Positions 26,046 to 33,710 of a DNA stretch of 64,000 nucleotides are shown piece after piece; position 1 is the first letter of the stretch; every line of letters starts with the position of its first letter. The notes beneath the pieces are model-generated. The model made no database searches. It saw only the letters and a program-made list of their open reading frames with translations, and had not been told where the DNA came from. Source of the DNA: Candidatus Nitrosopumilus salarius BD31 (GTDB taxonomy: Archaea > Thermoproteota > Nitrososphaeria > Nitrososphaerales > Nitrosopumilaceae); assembly GCF_000242875.2 (NCBI RefSeq), contig NZ_AEXL02000023.1, forward strand, positions 27,509 to 91,508, in the 5' to 3' direction. A program made the translations under genes and the position numbers.

Positions 26046-27227
26046 TTCATCTTTGAATGATTTTTTTATCATTTCTGATGATATTGTAAGTTTGTATTTT
26101 TTAGTTCTACCATGAATTCCTTGGTGAATTAGTCTTCCAGAGATTAATCCAGATAATTCAATTTCACTTAGCATTTGTGTGATTCTTCTTTGAGTTAGTT
26201 CATCTTTCCCGACAATCTTACAGAGGTTTTTGTATGAAGAGTAAATCTCACCAGTAGAAGAGCCATTTGCCTTCATTATTGCGATAAGTACTAGTTTTTC
26301 ATGAAGTGGGAATGATTTGAGAGATTTTTCTTCTTTATTTTCTTCAATTTTTTGGGAGGCTTCTCTAACATGTTCAACAGTGACTTTGTCAGATTGTTGT
26401 CGCTCAGCAAGTTCGCCTGCTACACGAAGTAAATCAATGGCTCTACGAGCATCACCATGTTCTCCACCTGCAAGAGCCGCAATGAGATTTAGAGCAGGTT
26501 CATTTACAGAGTTTTCAATAAATGATTCGTTGATTCTTTCTTGAAGAATTTTTTTGATTTGTTCAACATCATAATTTGTGAATACAACCTCCTCTTCCCC
26601 TAGGCTGCTAATTACTCTAGGATCTAATTTTTCTTTGAATGTAAGATCATTTGAGATTCCAACTAAGGTTAAAGAACCTCCTTCTTCAAGTCGCTCGTTT
26701 GCCCTAGTAAGTTGGTAGAGAATATCCTTGCCTGTTTTTGCCACTAATTGGGCAAGATAATCGATTTCATCAATTACAAAAATTGCATTAAGTTTTCCGT
26801 TTCTTATTTTAGTTAATAGCCTTTTGAAGACTTCGCTAATTGCAAGGCCAGTGTTTGGTAATTCCTCTTCTCCTAAACCTAATTGTCTGCCTAGACTAAC
26901 TAATAATCCGTATAATGTTGTCTCTTCTTTAGAGTTAGTGTAAATCAATTTTATTGGAAAATCTGATTTTTCTACCCTTTCTTGGATTTTGTCAATAACT
27001 CTTCTTACAACTAAGGTTTTACCAGTTCCGGGTTTTCCATAAACAAGAAGATTGGATGGTCTTGATTGTTTTAGAATTGGTAATAATGATTGTGTGACTT
27101 GTTCTAATTCAGATTCTCTATGTAAAATAATCGGTGGTTTGTATGAATAATGAAGACTTTCTCGATTCTTAATAATTGACTTTCCAGATTCAGCTGCATC
27201 AAGCATTCTATCAATAGGGTCAGACAT
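26022..27227 (-). CDS. cdc6: Orc1/Cdc6 replication initiator
   Basis: 401 residues from ATG 27227 (an in-frame GTG lies two codons upstream). AAA+ domain with LVYGKPGTGKTLVVRRV (Walker A), NAIFVIDEIDYLAQ (Walker B), sensor LVGISNDLTFKEKLDPRVISSL and GDARRAIDLLRVAGELA (sensor 2), then a C-terminal winged helix (about 310-401). It binds origin recognition boxes and loads MCM. The non-coding region just upstream (27234-27713) carries ORB-like repeats and is the probable origin. A GAAGGTG sequence before the ATG may be a ribosome-binding site. Confidence 0.95.
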   Translation of the reverse strand: MSDPIDRMLDAAESGKSIIKNRESLHYSYKPPIILHRESELEQVTQSLLPILKQSRPSNLLVYGKPGTGKTLVVRRVIDKIQERVEKSDFPIKLIYTNSKEETTLYGLLVSLGRQLGLGEEELPNTGLAISEVFKRLLTKIRNGKLNAIFVIDEIDYLAQLVAKTGKDILYQLTRANERLEEGGSLTLVGISNDLTFKEKLDPRVISSLGEEEVVFTNYDVEQIKKILQERINESFIENSVNEPALNLIAALAGGEHGDARRAIDLLRVAGELAERQQSDKVTVEHVREASQKIEENKEEKSLKSFPLHEKLVLIAIMKANGSSTGEIYSSYKNLCKIVGKDELTQRRITQMLSEIELSGLISGRLIHQGIHGRTKKYKLTISSEMIKKSFKDELTLQDII

Positions 27228-27233
27228 ACTCAC

Positions 27234-27713
27234 ACACCTTCATTTCTTACCAACATTATCATACTCATATCTGAATTAAGAGAGTATAGAATAGAATAGT
27301 AATTGTAGTTTAGTTTGTAATTAATTATTTTTAGTTAGTTTTAGTTTTTCTAAAAAAAATAATTTAAAAAAAGATAGAGTGGAAATAATGGTGTGTGGGT
27401 TGTTTGAAAAAACCAAATTAACATTTTTGTTAATGAAATGTTAAGAAATCCCCCAAAAAACCCATTTTAACCCCTTTATTTCCATTCCAGGCGTTAAGAT
27501 GGTTGTTAACAATGTGAATATCCTCATCTCTACCCCAATATTTCCACTCCAGGCATGGTAATATCTTGATTTTGGTAATTAATTGAAATTTGGTTGTTAA
27601 TAACAAAAAACAGGCTAGGCATGGATTACGCAGTCAATGTTAACAAACTAATTTGTTAACAAACATGATCGGATCCATTGAACTGTTAACATCTGGCTTT
27701 GTAGATCTCAAAG
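27234..27713. other. oriC: candidate chromosomal replication origin
   Basis: 480 bp without a gene, directly upstream of cdc6. Two ORB-like direct repeats: CCCC-ttta-TTTCCAT-TCCAGGC (27471-27492) and CCCC-aata-TTTCCAC-TCCAGGC (27533-27554). An inverted related copy, gtggaaataatgg (27379-27391), faces them. The CCCC block, 4-bp gap and TTTCCACT core match the reverse complement of the archaeal ORB (G-string plus AGTGGAAA). An AT-rich tract (27300-27372) beside the inverted copy could be the unwinding element. At least six GTTAAC-type sites fill the rest. Function is inferred. Confidence 0.7.
27418..27691. repeat. cluster of TGTTAACA-type palindromes
   Basis: Sites seen: TTAACA-tttt-TGTTAA (27418-27433), TTGTTAACAA (27503-27512), TTGTTA-a-TAACAA (27594-27606), the paired arms TGTTAACAAA and TTTGTTAACA around CTAA (27638-27661), and TGTTAACA (27684-27691). 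Several are perfect palindromes. They lie between the ORB-like repeats and the small gene at 27714. Confidence 0.75.
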
Positions 27714-28103
27714 ATGGCAAAAAAACGTATTCGAATAGATATGGAAGATGCAGATGGCGCTCGTTATGATATTAAATTAGAAGGTAATGTGACTAGAGAA
27801 AAAGTCCTTAAAATATTTGAAATGATGGATTTGATGAATATTGAAGAAGAGATGCCTGAAACAACAAATATGGACTCAATCGGCTCTAAAATTTGGTATA
27901 TTGTAGATAAATTCTTCCCAATGGGCAAATTCACATCCACTAATATTCTAGAAAAATATGAGGATGAGTTTAATGAGCCTGTAAAACTTAGTATAATATC
28001 CACTTATTTGTCTAGATTTTCTTCAAAAGGTAGGGTGGATAGGACTAGAACAGGTCGTGAATGGACTTATCAAACAATTAAGATTGGCCAAAAACAACAT
28101 TAA
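27714..28103 (+). CDS. small winged-helix-like protein next to the origin
   Basis: 129 residues. An N-terminal beta stretch (RIRIDMEDADGARYDIKLEGNV) leads to a helix (EKVLKIFEMMDLM), then a C-terminal part (SKIWYIVDKFFPMGKFTSTNILEKYEDEF and LSIISTYLSRFSSKGRVDRTRTGREWTYQTIKI) with the helix, helix and basic-wing pattern of a winged helix. It probably binds DNA. The GTTAAC palindromes end about 20 bp before its ATG, suggesting autoregulation or an origin-linked role; both are inference. Confidence 0.6.
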   Translation: MAKKRIRIDMEDADGARYDIKLEGNVTREKVLKIFEMMDLMNIEEEMPETTNMDSIGSKIWYIVDKFFPMGKFTSTNILEKYEDEFNEPVKLSIISTYLSRFSSKGRVDRTRTGREWTYQTIKIGQKQH

Positions 28104-28107
28104 TCAT

Positions 28108-28269
28108 TCAAGAAATCATAACTTTTCTAACTATTAATCGATCTTTTCCAAGAATCATTTTAACATATTCACCTTTTTGAATATCCATGAATTTTCTAAA
28201 CTGTTTTGGGATTGAAATTGTGCCGGCAGAAGTTATTTTTACCAAAACTTCATTCTCTTGTACTGACAT
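28108..28269 (-). CDS. SpoVT-AbrB domain DNA-binding protein
   Basis: 53 residues, a complete swapped-hairpin AbrB domain: NEVLVKITSAGTISIPKQFRKFMDIQKGEYVKMILGKDRLIVRK. The TISIPKQFRK segment is the family hallmark (T-(I/V)-x-(I/L)-P-x-x-(I/F)-R). Such dimers act as transcription regulators or antitoxins. No toxin gene is adjacent, so a regulator is likelier. ATG 28267-28269; the region upstream is nearly pure A/T for about 60 bp. Confidence 0.8.
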   Translation of the reverse strand: MSVQENEVLVKITSAGTISIPKQFRKFMDIQKGEYVKMILGKDRLIVRKVMIS

Positions 28270-28277
28270 ATTATTAC

Positions 28278-28338
28278 TATAAATTAATAATATATATAAT
28301 TTATTAAATTATATAATTAATAAAATAATATAAAATTA
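28278..28338. promoter_or_regulatory. 61-bp pure A/T tract
   Basis: No G or C occurs from 28278 to 28338. It directly precedes the AbrB-type gene (minus strand) and so probably contains its promoter; a ccttatttccat sequence (28340-28351) next to it resembles the core of the ORB-like repeats, so an unwinding element is a weaker alternative. Confidence 0.4.
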
Positions 28339-28394
28339 GCCTTATTTCCATAAAATATACATCAAACATTACAAAAATAACTTTGAAAATTCAA

Positions 28395-28997
28395 TTATGC
28401 AGCTGATGGACTAGATTCAATTTGTTCTACTTTTGCTATTCCCTTTTCAGTAATTGAATAAGTATATGGTTTAGTTTCAGTATTTCTTTGTACATATCCT
28501 TCTTCAAACAACTTCTTCATTAATCTTGAAGTATGTTCTCTACTCCGCTTTAATGTGATTTGTATATCACGTGATGTCATAGATTTGTTTGTGATTAGAT
28601 GCAACACATGATCTATCGGGTTTGTGTGATTTGTATTGGGAATATTAGGCACATAAGTCTCCTTTTCAGGAATAACTTCATGTTTGATACTAATTTCACT
28701 CTTTTTTTCTTGAACCTCATTCTTTGCTAATCTTTCTAGGAATTGTTTTAGTTCTAGATTAGGATCCTCCGATTTCTCCTCTATTCCTTGTATTTCTAAT
28801 GCATCCAGGCGTATTTTCATATCGATTAACTGCCTTTCATAGTACTCTAAACGTTCAACTTGTGATGAATCATAGATTTCAGTTCTAGATTTTACAAATG
28901 GACGTATTTTGTAGTATGCATACAATCCTACTAATCCAATTGAAAATGCCAAAATCACACCTAAAATCACTTCAGGTTCAGGAATTTCTACTAACAT
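28395..28997 (-). CDS. membrane-tethered winged-helix protein
   Basis: 200 residues from ATG 28997 (GTG one codon upstream also open). A single N-terminal membrane helix (VILGVILAFSIGLVGLYAYY) is followed by a basic patch, a coiled coil (about 45-85), a flexible Pro/Asn linker (YVPNIPNTNHTNP) and a C-terminal winged helix (HLITNKSMTSRDIQITLKRSREHTSRLMKKLFEEGYVQRN, then YTYSITEKG). This would place a DNA-binding domain at the inner face of the membrane. Its own upstream region holds many TCACA motifs. Signal and targets unknown. Confidence 0.7.
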   Translation of the reverse strand: MLVEIPEPEVILGVILAFSIGLVGLYAYYKIRPFVKSRTEIYDSSQVERLEYYERQLIDMKIRLDALEIQGIEEKSEDPNLELKQFLERLAKNEVQEKKSEISIKHEVIPEKETYVPNIPNTNHTNPIDHVLHLITNKSMTSRDIQITLKRSREHTSRLMKKLFEEGYVQRNTETKPYTYSITEKGIAKVEQIESSPSAA

Positions 28998-29257
28998 CAC
29001 AACTTTTATGCCTAAATCGTGATTTATTGTGATTGAACAACATTATTTCACACTTTGGATTGACAAACTCACACATCCAATCACAAACATTATCACAACT
29101 AATTCAACTTAATGACTTGTACTGTAATCACACAAATCACATATTACATGCCTGACGAACGAGCCTGTCAATCACACTGATGACCTCATCCTCTCTTTCT
29201 GGGAATATATCACTCTCATTTATCACACTAATTTGTTCTGAAAGTTTGGATATCACA
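28997..29257. repeat. cluster of TCACA motifs
   Basis: TCACA occurs at 28997, 29048, 29069, 29081, 29093, 29128, 29137, 29172, 29223 and 29253, and as TGTGA at 29028: eleven copies in about 260 bp, several extended to AATCACA. They cover the upstream region of the membrane-tethered winged-helix gene and the 3' end of the next gene. Confidence 0.7.
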
Positions 29258-29499
29258 TCTATATCATCAGGTAAAAGTATGCCTAGACCACGTAAAAGTA
29301 TGATTGAGTAATACAATCCAATTAATTTCTCTCTAGATTGCCCAACTTGCCTGTAATAGGCACCTTTCGTTATGGAAAATTTAGATTCTAGAAGATCTTT
29401 CTGATTTAAAATAATTTCAATTTGTCGCTCTGTAAACAGTGATTTTTTGATAATTTTACTAATAATATTGTTAAATTTAGATACTTCAATATCGTCCAT
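29137..29499 (-). CDS. helical protein, unknown
   Basis: 120 residues from ATG 29499. Upstream codons stay open to 29562, but that would use the promoter region shared with the GGGP synthase gene, and a TATA-like tttaaagtttaa sits about 25-40 bp before 29499. The protein is helical: FNNIISKIIKKSLFTERQIEIILNQ, then KGAYYRQVGQSREKLIGLYYSIILLRGLGIL, which could be a helix-turn-helix-like recognition region. No family recognised; DNA binding is possible from the SITKGAYYRQVGQSREKL segment. Confidence 0.55.
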   Translation of the reverse strand: MDDIEVSKFNNIISKIIKKSLFTERQIEIILNQKDLLESKFSITKGAYYRQVGQSREKLIGLYYSIILLRGLGILLPDDIDVISKLSEQISVINESDIFPEREDEVISVIDRLVRQACNM

Positions 29500-29564
29500 A
29501 GCTATACAAATCTGTATATCGGTATTCCAATTAAACTTTAAAGAGCCATATACAAATCTCATTT

Positions 29565-30317
29565 ATGGCTGGAAATGAAGTTGAGACATTCTTAAAATCA
29601 GAATTAAAAAAGAAAAATGCATTACTATTTGTATTAATTGATTCAGAGGTGTCAAATTTAGAGGCATCAAGTAAACTAGCTAAAGATGTTGAAAAAATTG
29701 GAGCTTCTGCTATCTTAGTTGGAGGTTCTTCTGCTACTGATCAAATTGAAATGGCTCAAGTCGTTAAAGGTATTAAAAAAGGAATTAAAATTCCAATAAT
29801 TCTATTTCCTGGTAACATTACCGGTGTCGTACCTGATGCCGATGCGATATTATTCAGCTCTCTAATGAATTCAGAGAATCCTTATTTTATCACCCAAGCA
29901 CAGGCTTTAGGTGCTCCTAGTGTTCTAAAATTTGGTTTAGAACCACTTCCAACTGCTTATTTGGTAATAGGAGATGGTACATCTGCTTGGTTTATTGGTT
30001 CAGCAAGAGGAATTCCATTTGAAAAACCAAAAATTGCAGCTGCATACGCCCTTGCAGCTCAATTTCTTGGTATGAGATTTGTGTATTTAGAAGCAGGGTC
30101 TGGGGCAAAAACCAATGTTACGCCTGAAATGGTAAAGACTGTTAGGCACGCATTTAATGGTTTTTTGATTGTAGGTGGAGGGATCAGAGATGTCAAAACT
30201 GCTCAAAGTTTGGTTAAGGCAGGAGCTGATGCCTTAGTTATTGGAACATTCCTTGAAAAGGGAGGCAGCATCAAAAAACTCGAGGAAATATCAAAAGCAA
30301 TTCAAAGAAGCAAGTAA
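29565..30317 (+). CDS. geranylgeranylglyceryl phosphate synthase
   Basis: 250 residues, a TIM barrel of the GGGPS/PcrB family. Recognised segments: ALLFVLIDSEVS, ASAILVGGSSATD, IPIILFPGNITGVVPDADAILF, then VYLEAGSGA and the phosphate-binding FLIVGGGIRDVKTAQSLVKAGADALVIGTFLEK. It joins geranylgeranyl diphosphate to sn-glycerol-1-phosphate, the first committed step of archaeal ether lipids, at the membrane surface. It precedes the PolD large-subunit gene by 13 bp, so both are probably on one transcript. Confidence 0.93.
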   Translation: MAGNEVETFLKSELKKKNALLFVLIDSEVSNLEASSKLAKDVEKIGASAILVGGSSATDQIEMAQVVKGIKKGIKIPIILFPGNITGVVPDADAILFSSLMNSENPYFITQAQALGAPSVLKFGLEPLPTAYLVIGDGTSAWFIGSARGIPFEKPKIAAAYALAAQFLGMRFVYLEAGSGAKTNVTPEMVKTVRHAFNGFLIVGGGIRDVKTAQSLVKAGADALVIGTFLEKGGSIKKLEEISKAIQRSK

Positions 30318-30330
30318 TAGAATACATACC

Positions 30331-33300
30331 ATGTCTGAAAACGATGCAATTTCTCGTATTAGTGGTATTAAGATGCCTGAATATTATCTTGAATATTACT
30401 CAAATCTCTCAACTGATACCTACTCAATTTTTGAGCATGCTGCAAAAGCAAAATCAAGTCTTGTAGATTCTTCAGGAATTATAGAGCCAAAAATTGCATT
30501 TGATTTAGCAGATCGAGTTGCTAAAATGCACGAAATTGATATTGCTGAACCATTAAGAGAGATTCTTAAAATTAATGGAAAAGAACTCTCTGCATTAATC
30601 CTTTCAAAAGAAATTGCGATGGGAAAATATTCTCTTCCAGATGCATCTTTAGAAGAGAAATTAGATCTTGCAGTTCGTGTTGGGCTAGCAATTGTAACTG
30701 AAGGTGTTACAATTGCACCCTTACAAGGAATTGACAAAGTCAAAATAAAGAAAAATAAAGACGGTACAGAATATCTTTCAGTTTCAATTGCAGGACCTAT
30801 GCGTTCCGCAGGAGGTACAGAATCTGCTGTAACAATGCTAATTGCAGATCATGTGAGAAAAATAGCTGGTTTAGGCAAATTTCAGGCAAACTCCTTTGAT
30901 GATGAAACAGGTAGATTCGTTGAAGAATTAAGAATCTATGAAAGAGAGGCAAGTAGTTTTCAATTCCATATTTTAGATGAAGATATTGAACATGTAATAT
31001 CAAATCTTCCAGTAGAATTAGATGGTGTAGATACTGATCCTTATGAAGTTGTAAATCATAAGGGTATGACTCGTATCAAGACCGATAGAGTTAGGGGAGG
31101 CGCTTTACGTGTTTTAAATGACGGACTTATTGGACGTTCCAAAAAACTTCTCAAAAGAATTGAATTGTATAATCTAGATGGATGGGAATGGCTTAATGAT
31201 CTTAAAGGTGCAGTTCAAACAGGTGAAAATCAAGAGGACGCAGCAGCTAAAAGAATGCGTGAAGTAATCACGGGCAGATCCGTATTATCAATGCCTAACA
31301 AATTAGGTGGATTTCGATTAAGATATGGACGAGCCTGTAATACTGGCTTTGCAGCAGTTGGTATTCATCCTGTAATTGCTGAAATCCTTGATCATACTGT
31401 AGCCGTAGGTACACAAATCAAAATAGATATTCCAGGAAAGGGGGCCACTATTGCCTTTGTAGACTCAATAGACACTCCAACTGTCCGTCTGAAAAACGGC
31501 AATGTCGTAAAAATTAGAGATGTAAAACATGGATTAGAAATTAAAAATGAAATTGAAAAAATACTTCATCTAGGCGACATACTAATTTCATTTGGAGATT
31601 TCCTTGAAAATAATGCTCAACTCGTACCTTCCGCATATGTTGAAGAATTTTGGATTGAAGAACTAAAACAAAAAATCCAAAAATATGAACCAAATGATCA
31701 ATTTCTAAACCAATTTCTAGCTAGATTACCTACACTTGATGAAGCATTAAAAATCTCACTTGATTTTAAAATTCCACTACACCCACATTACTTGTATTAT
31801 TGGGATTGTATTTCATCAGATGAACTTGTTAAACTTTTGGAACCAAATAAAGTCACTACAACATCAATAGAATACCCAATAGAAATCAAAAAAATTCTTG
31901 AGAACTTGGGTACTCCTCATAAAGTTGAAAATGATGTTATAATTCTTGAAAACCAAGAAGCAAAAATTTTCTTTAATTTGTTATTTAGACAAAAACCAAC
32001 AATAAGTGATTTATCAGTTCCAAAAATTCTAACCCAAGCATCTGGTATTCAAATTAACAATAAGTTCTCAACTTCAGTTGGGGTTAGAATAGGAAGACCG
32101 GAAAAGGCTGCTGCTAGGCAAATGAAACCTCCAACACATGTGTTGTTTCCAATTAGTGATAAAGGAGGACCAACTAGAGATCTTCTTAAAGCATCTAGAA
32201 ATGAACACTTTTTTGCTGATATTTTCAATAGGCAATGTAATCAATGTAACCAACCATCTATTGGAATCAAATGCTCAATTTGTGGTACAAAAACAACAAT
32301 TACTTACAGATGTACAAATTGTAGAGATGAATTAACTGAGCCTTTTTGCCAAAAATGTAAACGTAAAGCACCAACCCACTCACACAAAGAATTTCCACTA
32401 AAAACAAGATTACTTTTAGCTCAAGAAAAAATGGGGCTTCGTGCAAAAGAACCATTCAAAGGAGTAAAGGAATTGATCAATCAAGATAGAATTGCCGAAC
32501 CTCTTGAAAAAGGATTGACACGACAAAACTTTGGATTAACTACCTTCAAAGATGGAACTGTTAGATTTGATGCAACAAATTCACCAATAACTCATTTCAA
32601 ACCATCATGGATAGGAACTTCAATTGAAAAATTAAAAGAACTTGGATATTTTCATGATATTGACGGAAAACCACTCGAACACACGGATCAAATTATTGAG
32701 ATTAGAATGCAAGATGTGATAATTCCATATGAAAGTGGTAATTATCTAGTCTCTACTTGCAAATACATTGATGTTCTTTTACAGAAATTTTATGGCCATT
32801 CTCCATTTTATAATGTTCAAAATTCTAAAGATCTAATTGGACACCTAATAATTGGTCTGGCACCACATACTTCTGTTGGAATAGTTGGACGAATAATTGG
32901 ATATACAGAAACACATGTTTGTTTTGCAACACCGAATTGGCATTCTGCAAAAAGAAGAGATGCTGATGGTGATGCTGATTCAATCATGCTTCTGATGGAT
33001 AGTCTTCTAAATTTCTCAAGACAATTCCTCTCAGATAGAATTGGTGGATTGATGGATGCACCATTACTTGTACAACCTCTCGTATTACCACATGAATCTC
33101 AACCACAAGCTCATAATCTCGAAGTTACTAAATCACTCCCATTGGAATTCTTTGAGTCTACTCTTACTCAGATTAAAGCATCAGATATTTCATCTGTTGA
33201 AATTATTAAAACACGACTTGAAACTGAAAGGCAATTCTATGACTACTTTTTTACTCACTCCACTTCATCATTAACCACATCAAAATCACGTAGTGCATAT

Positions 33301-33708
33301 TCCACTCTTGGTTCAATGCTTGACAAATTTGATATGCAAGTCAAAAATGCTGAATTAATCAATGCAGTAGACACTTCGGAGATTGTTTCAAATGTTATCT
33401 CTACCCATCTTGTTCCAGACATAATGGGAAATCTCAGAGCATATGCTAGACAGAATTTCCGATGTACCGGGTGTGGAAAATCATTTCGTCGAATGCCTCT
33501 TATCCAAACTTGTCTTTGTGGCCACAAATTAATTCCTACAATTACACGAGGATCTGTTGAAAAATATCTCAAACTTGCAAAAAGACTTGTAGAGAAATAC
33601 GATGTCGGTGAATATCAAAAAGGAAGAATTCATGCTTTGTCCGATGAAATTGAATTAGTATTTGGTAAGAGTAAAGGAGATCAATCACTTCTTACTGATT
33701 ATGACTAA
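30331..33708 (+). CDS. polC: DNA polymerase D large subunit (DP2)
   Basis: 1125 residues from ATG 30331; the open frame extends 30 codons upstream into the GGGPS gene, but those are not protein-like. It has the DP2 N-terminal region (SVSIAGPMRSAGGTESA), catalytic SAKRRDADGDADSIMLLMDSLLNFSRQFL with the acidic residues, and two zinc modules (CNQCNQPSIGIKCSICG ... CTNCRDELTEPFCQKC and FRCTGCGKSFRRMPLIQTCLCG). Length fits an intein-free subunit. It forms PolD with the DP1 at 24.6 kb, which is 4.3 kb away instead of adjacent. Confidence 0.95.
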   Translation: MSENDAISRISGIKMPEYYLEYYSNLSTDTYSIFEHAAKAKSSLVDSSGIIEPKIAFDLADRVAKMHEIDIAEPLREILKINGKELSALILSKEIAMGKYSLPDASLEEKLDLAVRVGLAIVTEGVTIAPLQGIDKVKIKKNKDGTEYLSVSIAGPMRSAGGTESAVTMLIADHVRKIAGLGKFQANSFDDETGRFVEELRIYEREASSFQFHILDEDIEHVISNLPVELDGVDTDPYEVVNHKGMTRIKTDRVRGGALRVLNDGLIGRSKKLLKRIELYNLDGWEWLNDLKGAVQTGENQEDAAAKRMREVITGRSVLSMPNKLGGFRLRYGRACNTGFAAVGIHPVIAEILDHTVAVGTQIKIDIPGKGATIAFVDSIDTPTVRLKNGNVVKIRDVKHGLEIKNEIEKILHLGDILISFGDFLENNAQLVPSAYVEEFWIEELKQKIQKYEPNDQFLNQFLARLPTLDEALKISLDFKIPLHPHYLYYWDCISSDELVKLLEPNKVTTTSIEYPIEIKKILENLGTPHKVENDVIILENQEAKIFFNLLFRQKPTISDLSVPKILTQASGIQINNKFSTSVGVRIGRPEKAAARQMKPPTHVLFPISDKGGPTRDLLKASRNEHFFADIFNRQCNQCNQPSIGIKCSICGTKTTITYRCTNCRDELTEPFCQKCKRKAPTHSHKEFPLKTRLLLAQEKMGLRAKEPFKGVKELINQDRIAEPLEKGLTRQNFGLTTFKDGTVRFDATNSPITHFKPSWIGTSIEKLKELGYFHDIDGKPLEHTDQIIEIRMQDVIIPYESGNYLVSTCKYIDVLLQKFYGHSPFYNVQNSKDLIGHLIIGLAPHTSVGIVGRIIGYTETHVCFATPNWHSAKRRDADGDADSIMLLMDSLLNFSRQFLSDRIGGLMDAPLLVQPLVLPHESQPQAHNLEVTKSLPLEFFESTLTQIKASDISSVEIIKTRLETERQFYDYFFTHSTSSLTTSKSRSAYSTLGSMLDKFDMQVKNAELINAVDTSEIVSNVISTHLVPDIMGNLRAYARQNFRCTGCGKSFRRMPLIQTCLCGHKLIPTITRGSVEKYLKLAKRLVEKYDVGEYQKGRIHALSDEIELVFGKSKGDQSLLTDYD

Positions 33709-33710
33709 AT

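Noticed and set aside
30241..30330. N-terminal extension of PolD DP2 inside the GGGPS gene
   Set aside because: The sequence is the out-of-frame translation of the conserved end of GGGPS; homologous DP2 starts near MSENDAIS.
30331..33708. Possible intein in DP2
   Set aside because: The catalytic DADGDAD region is continuous and length is normal for an intein-free subunit.
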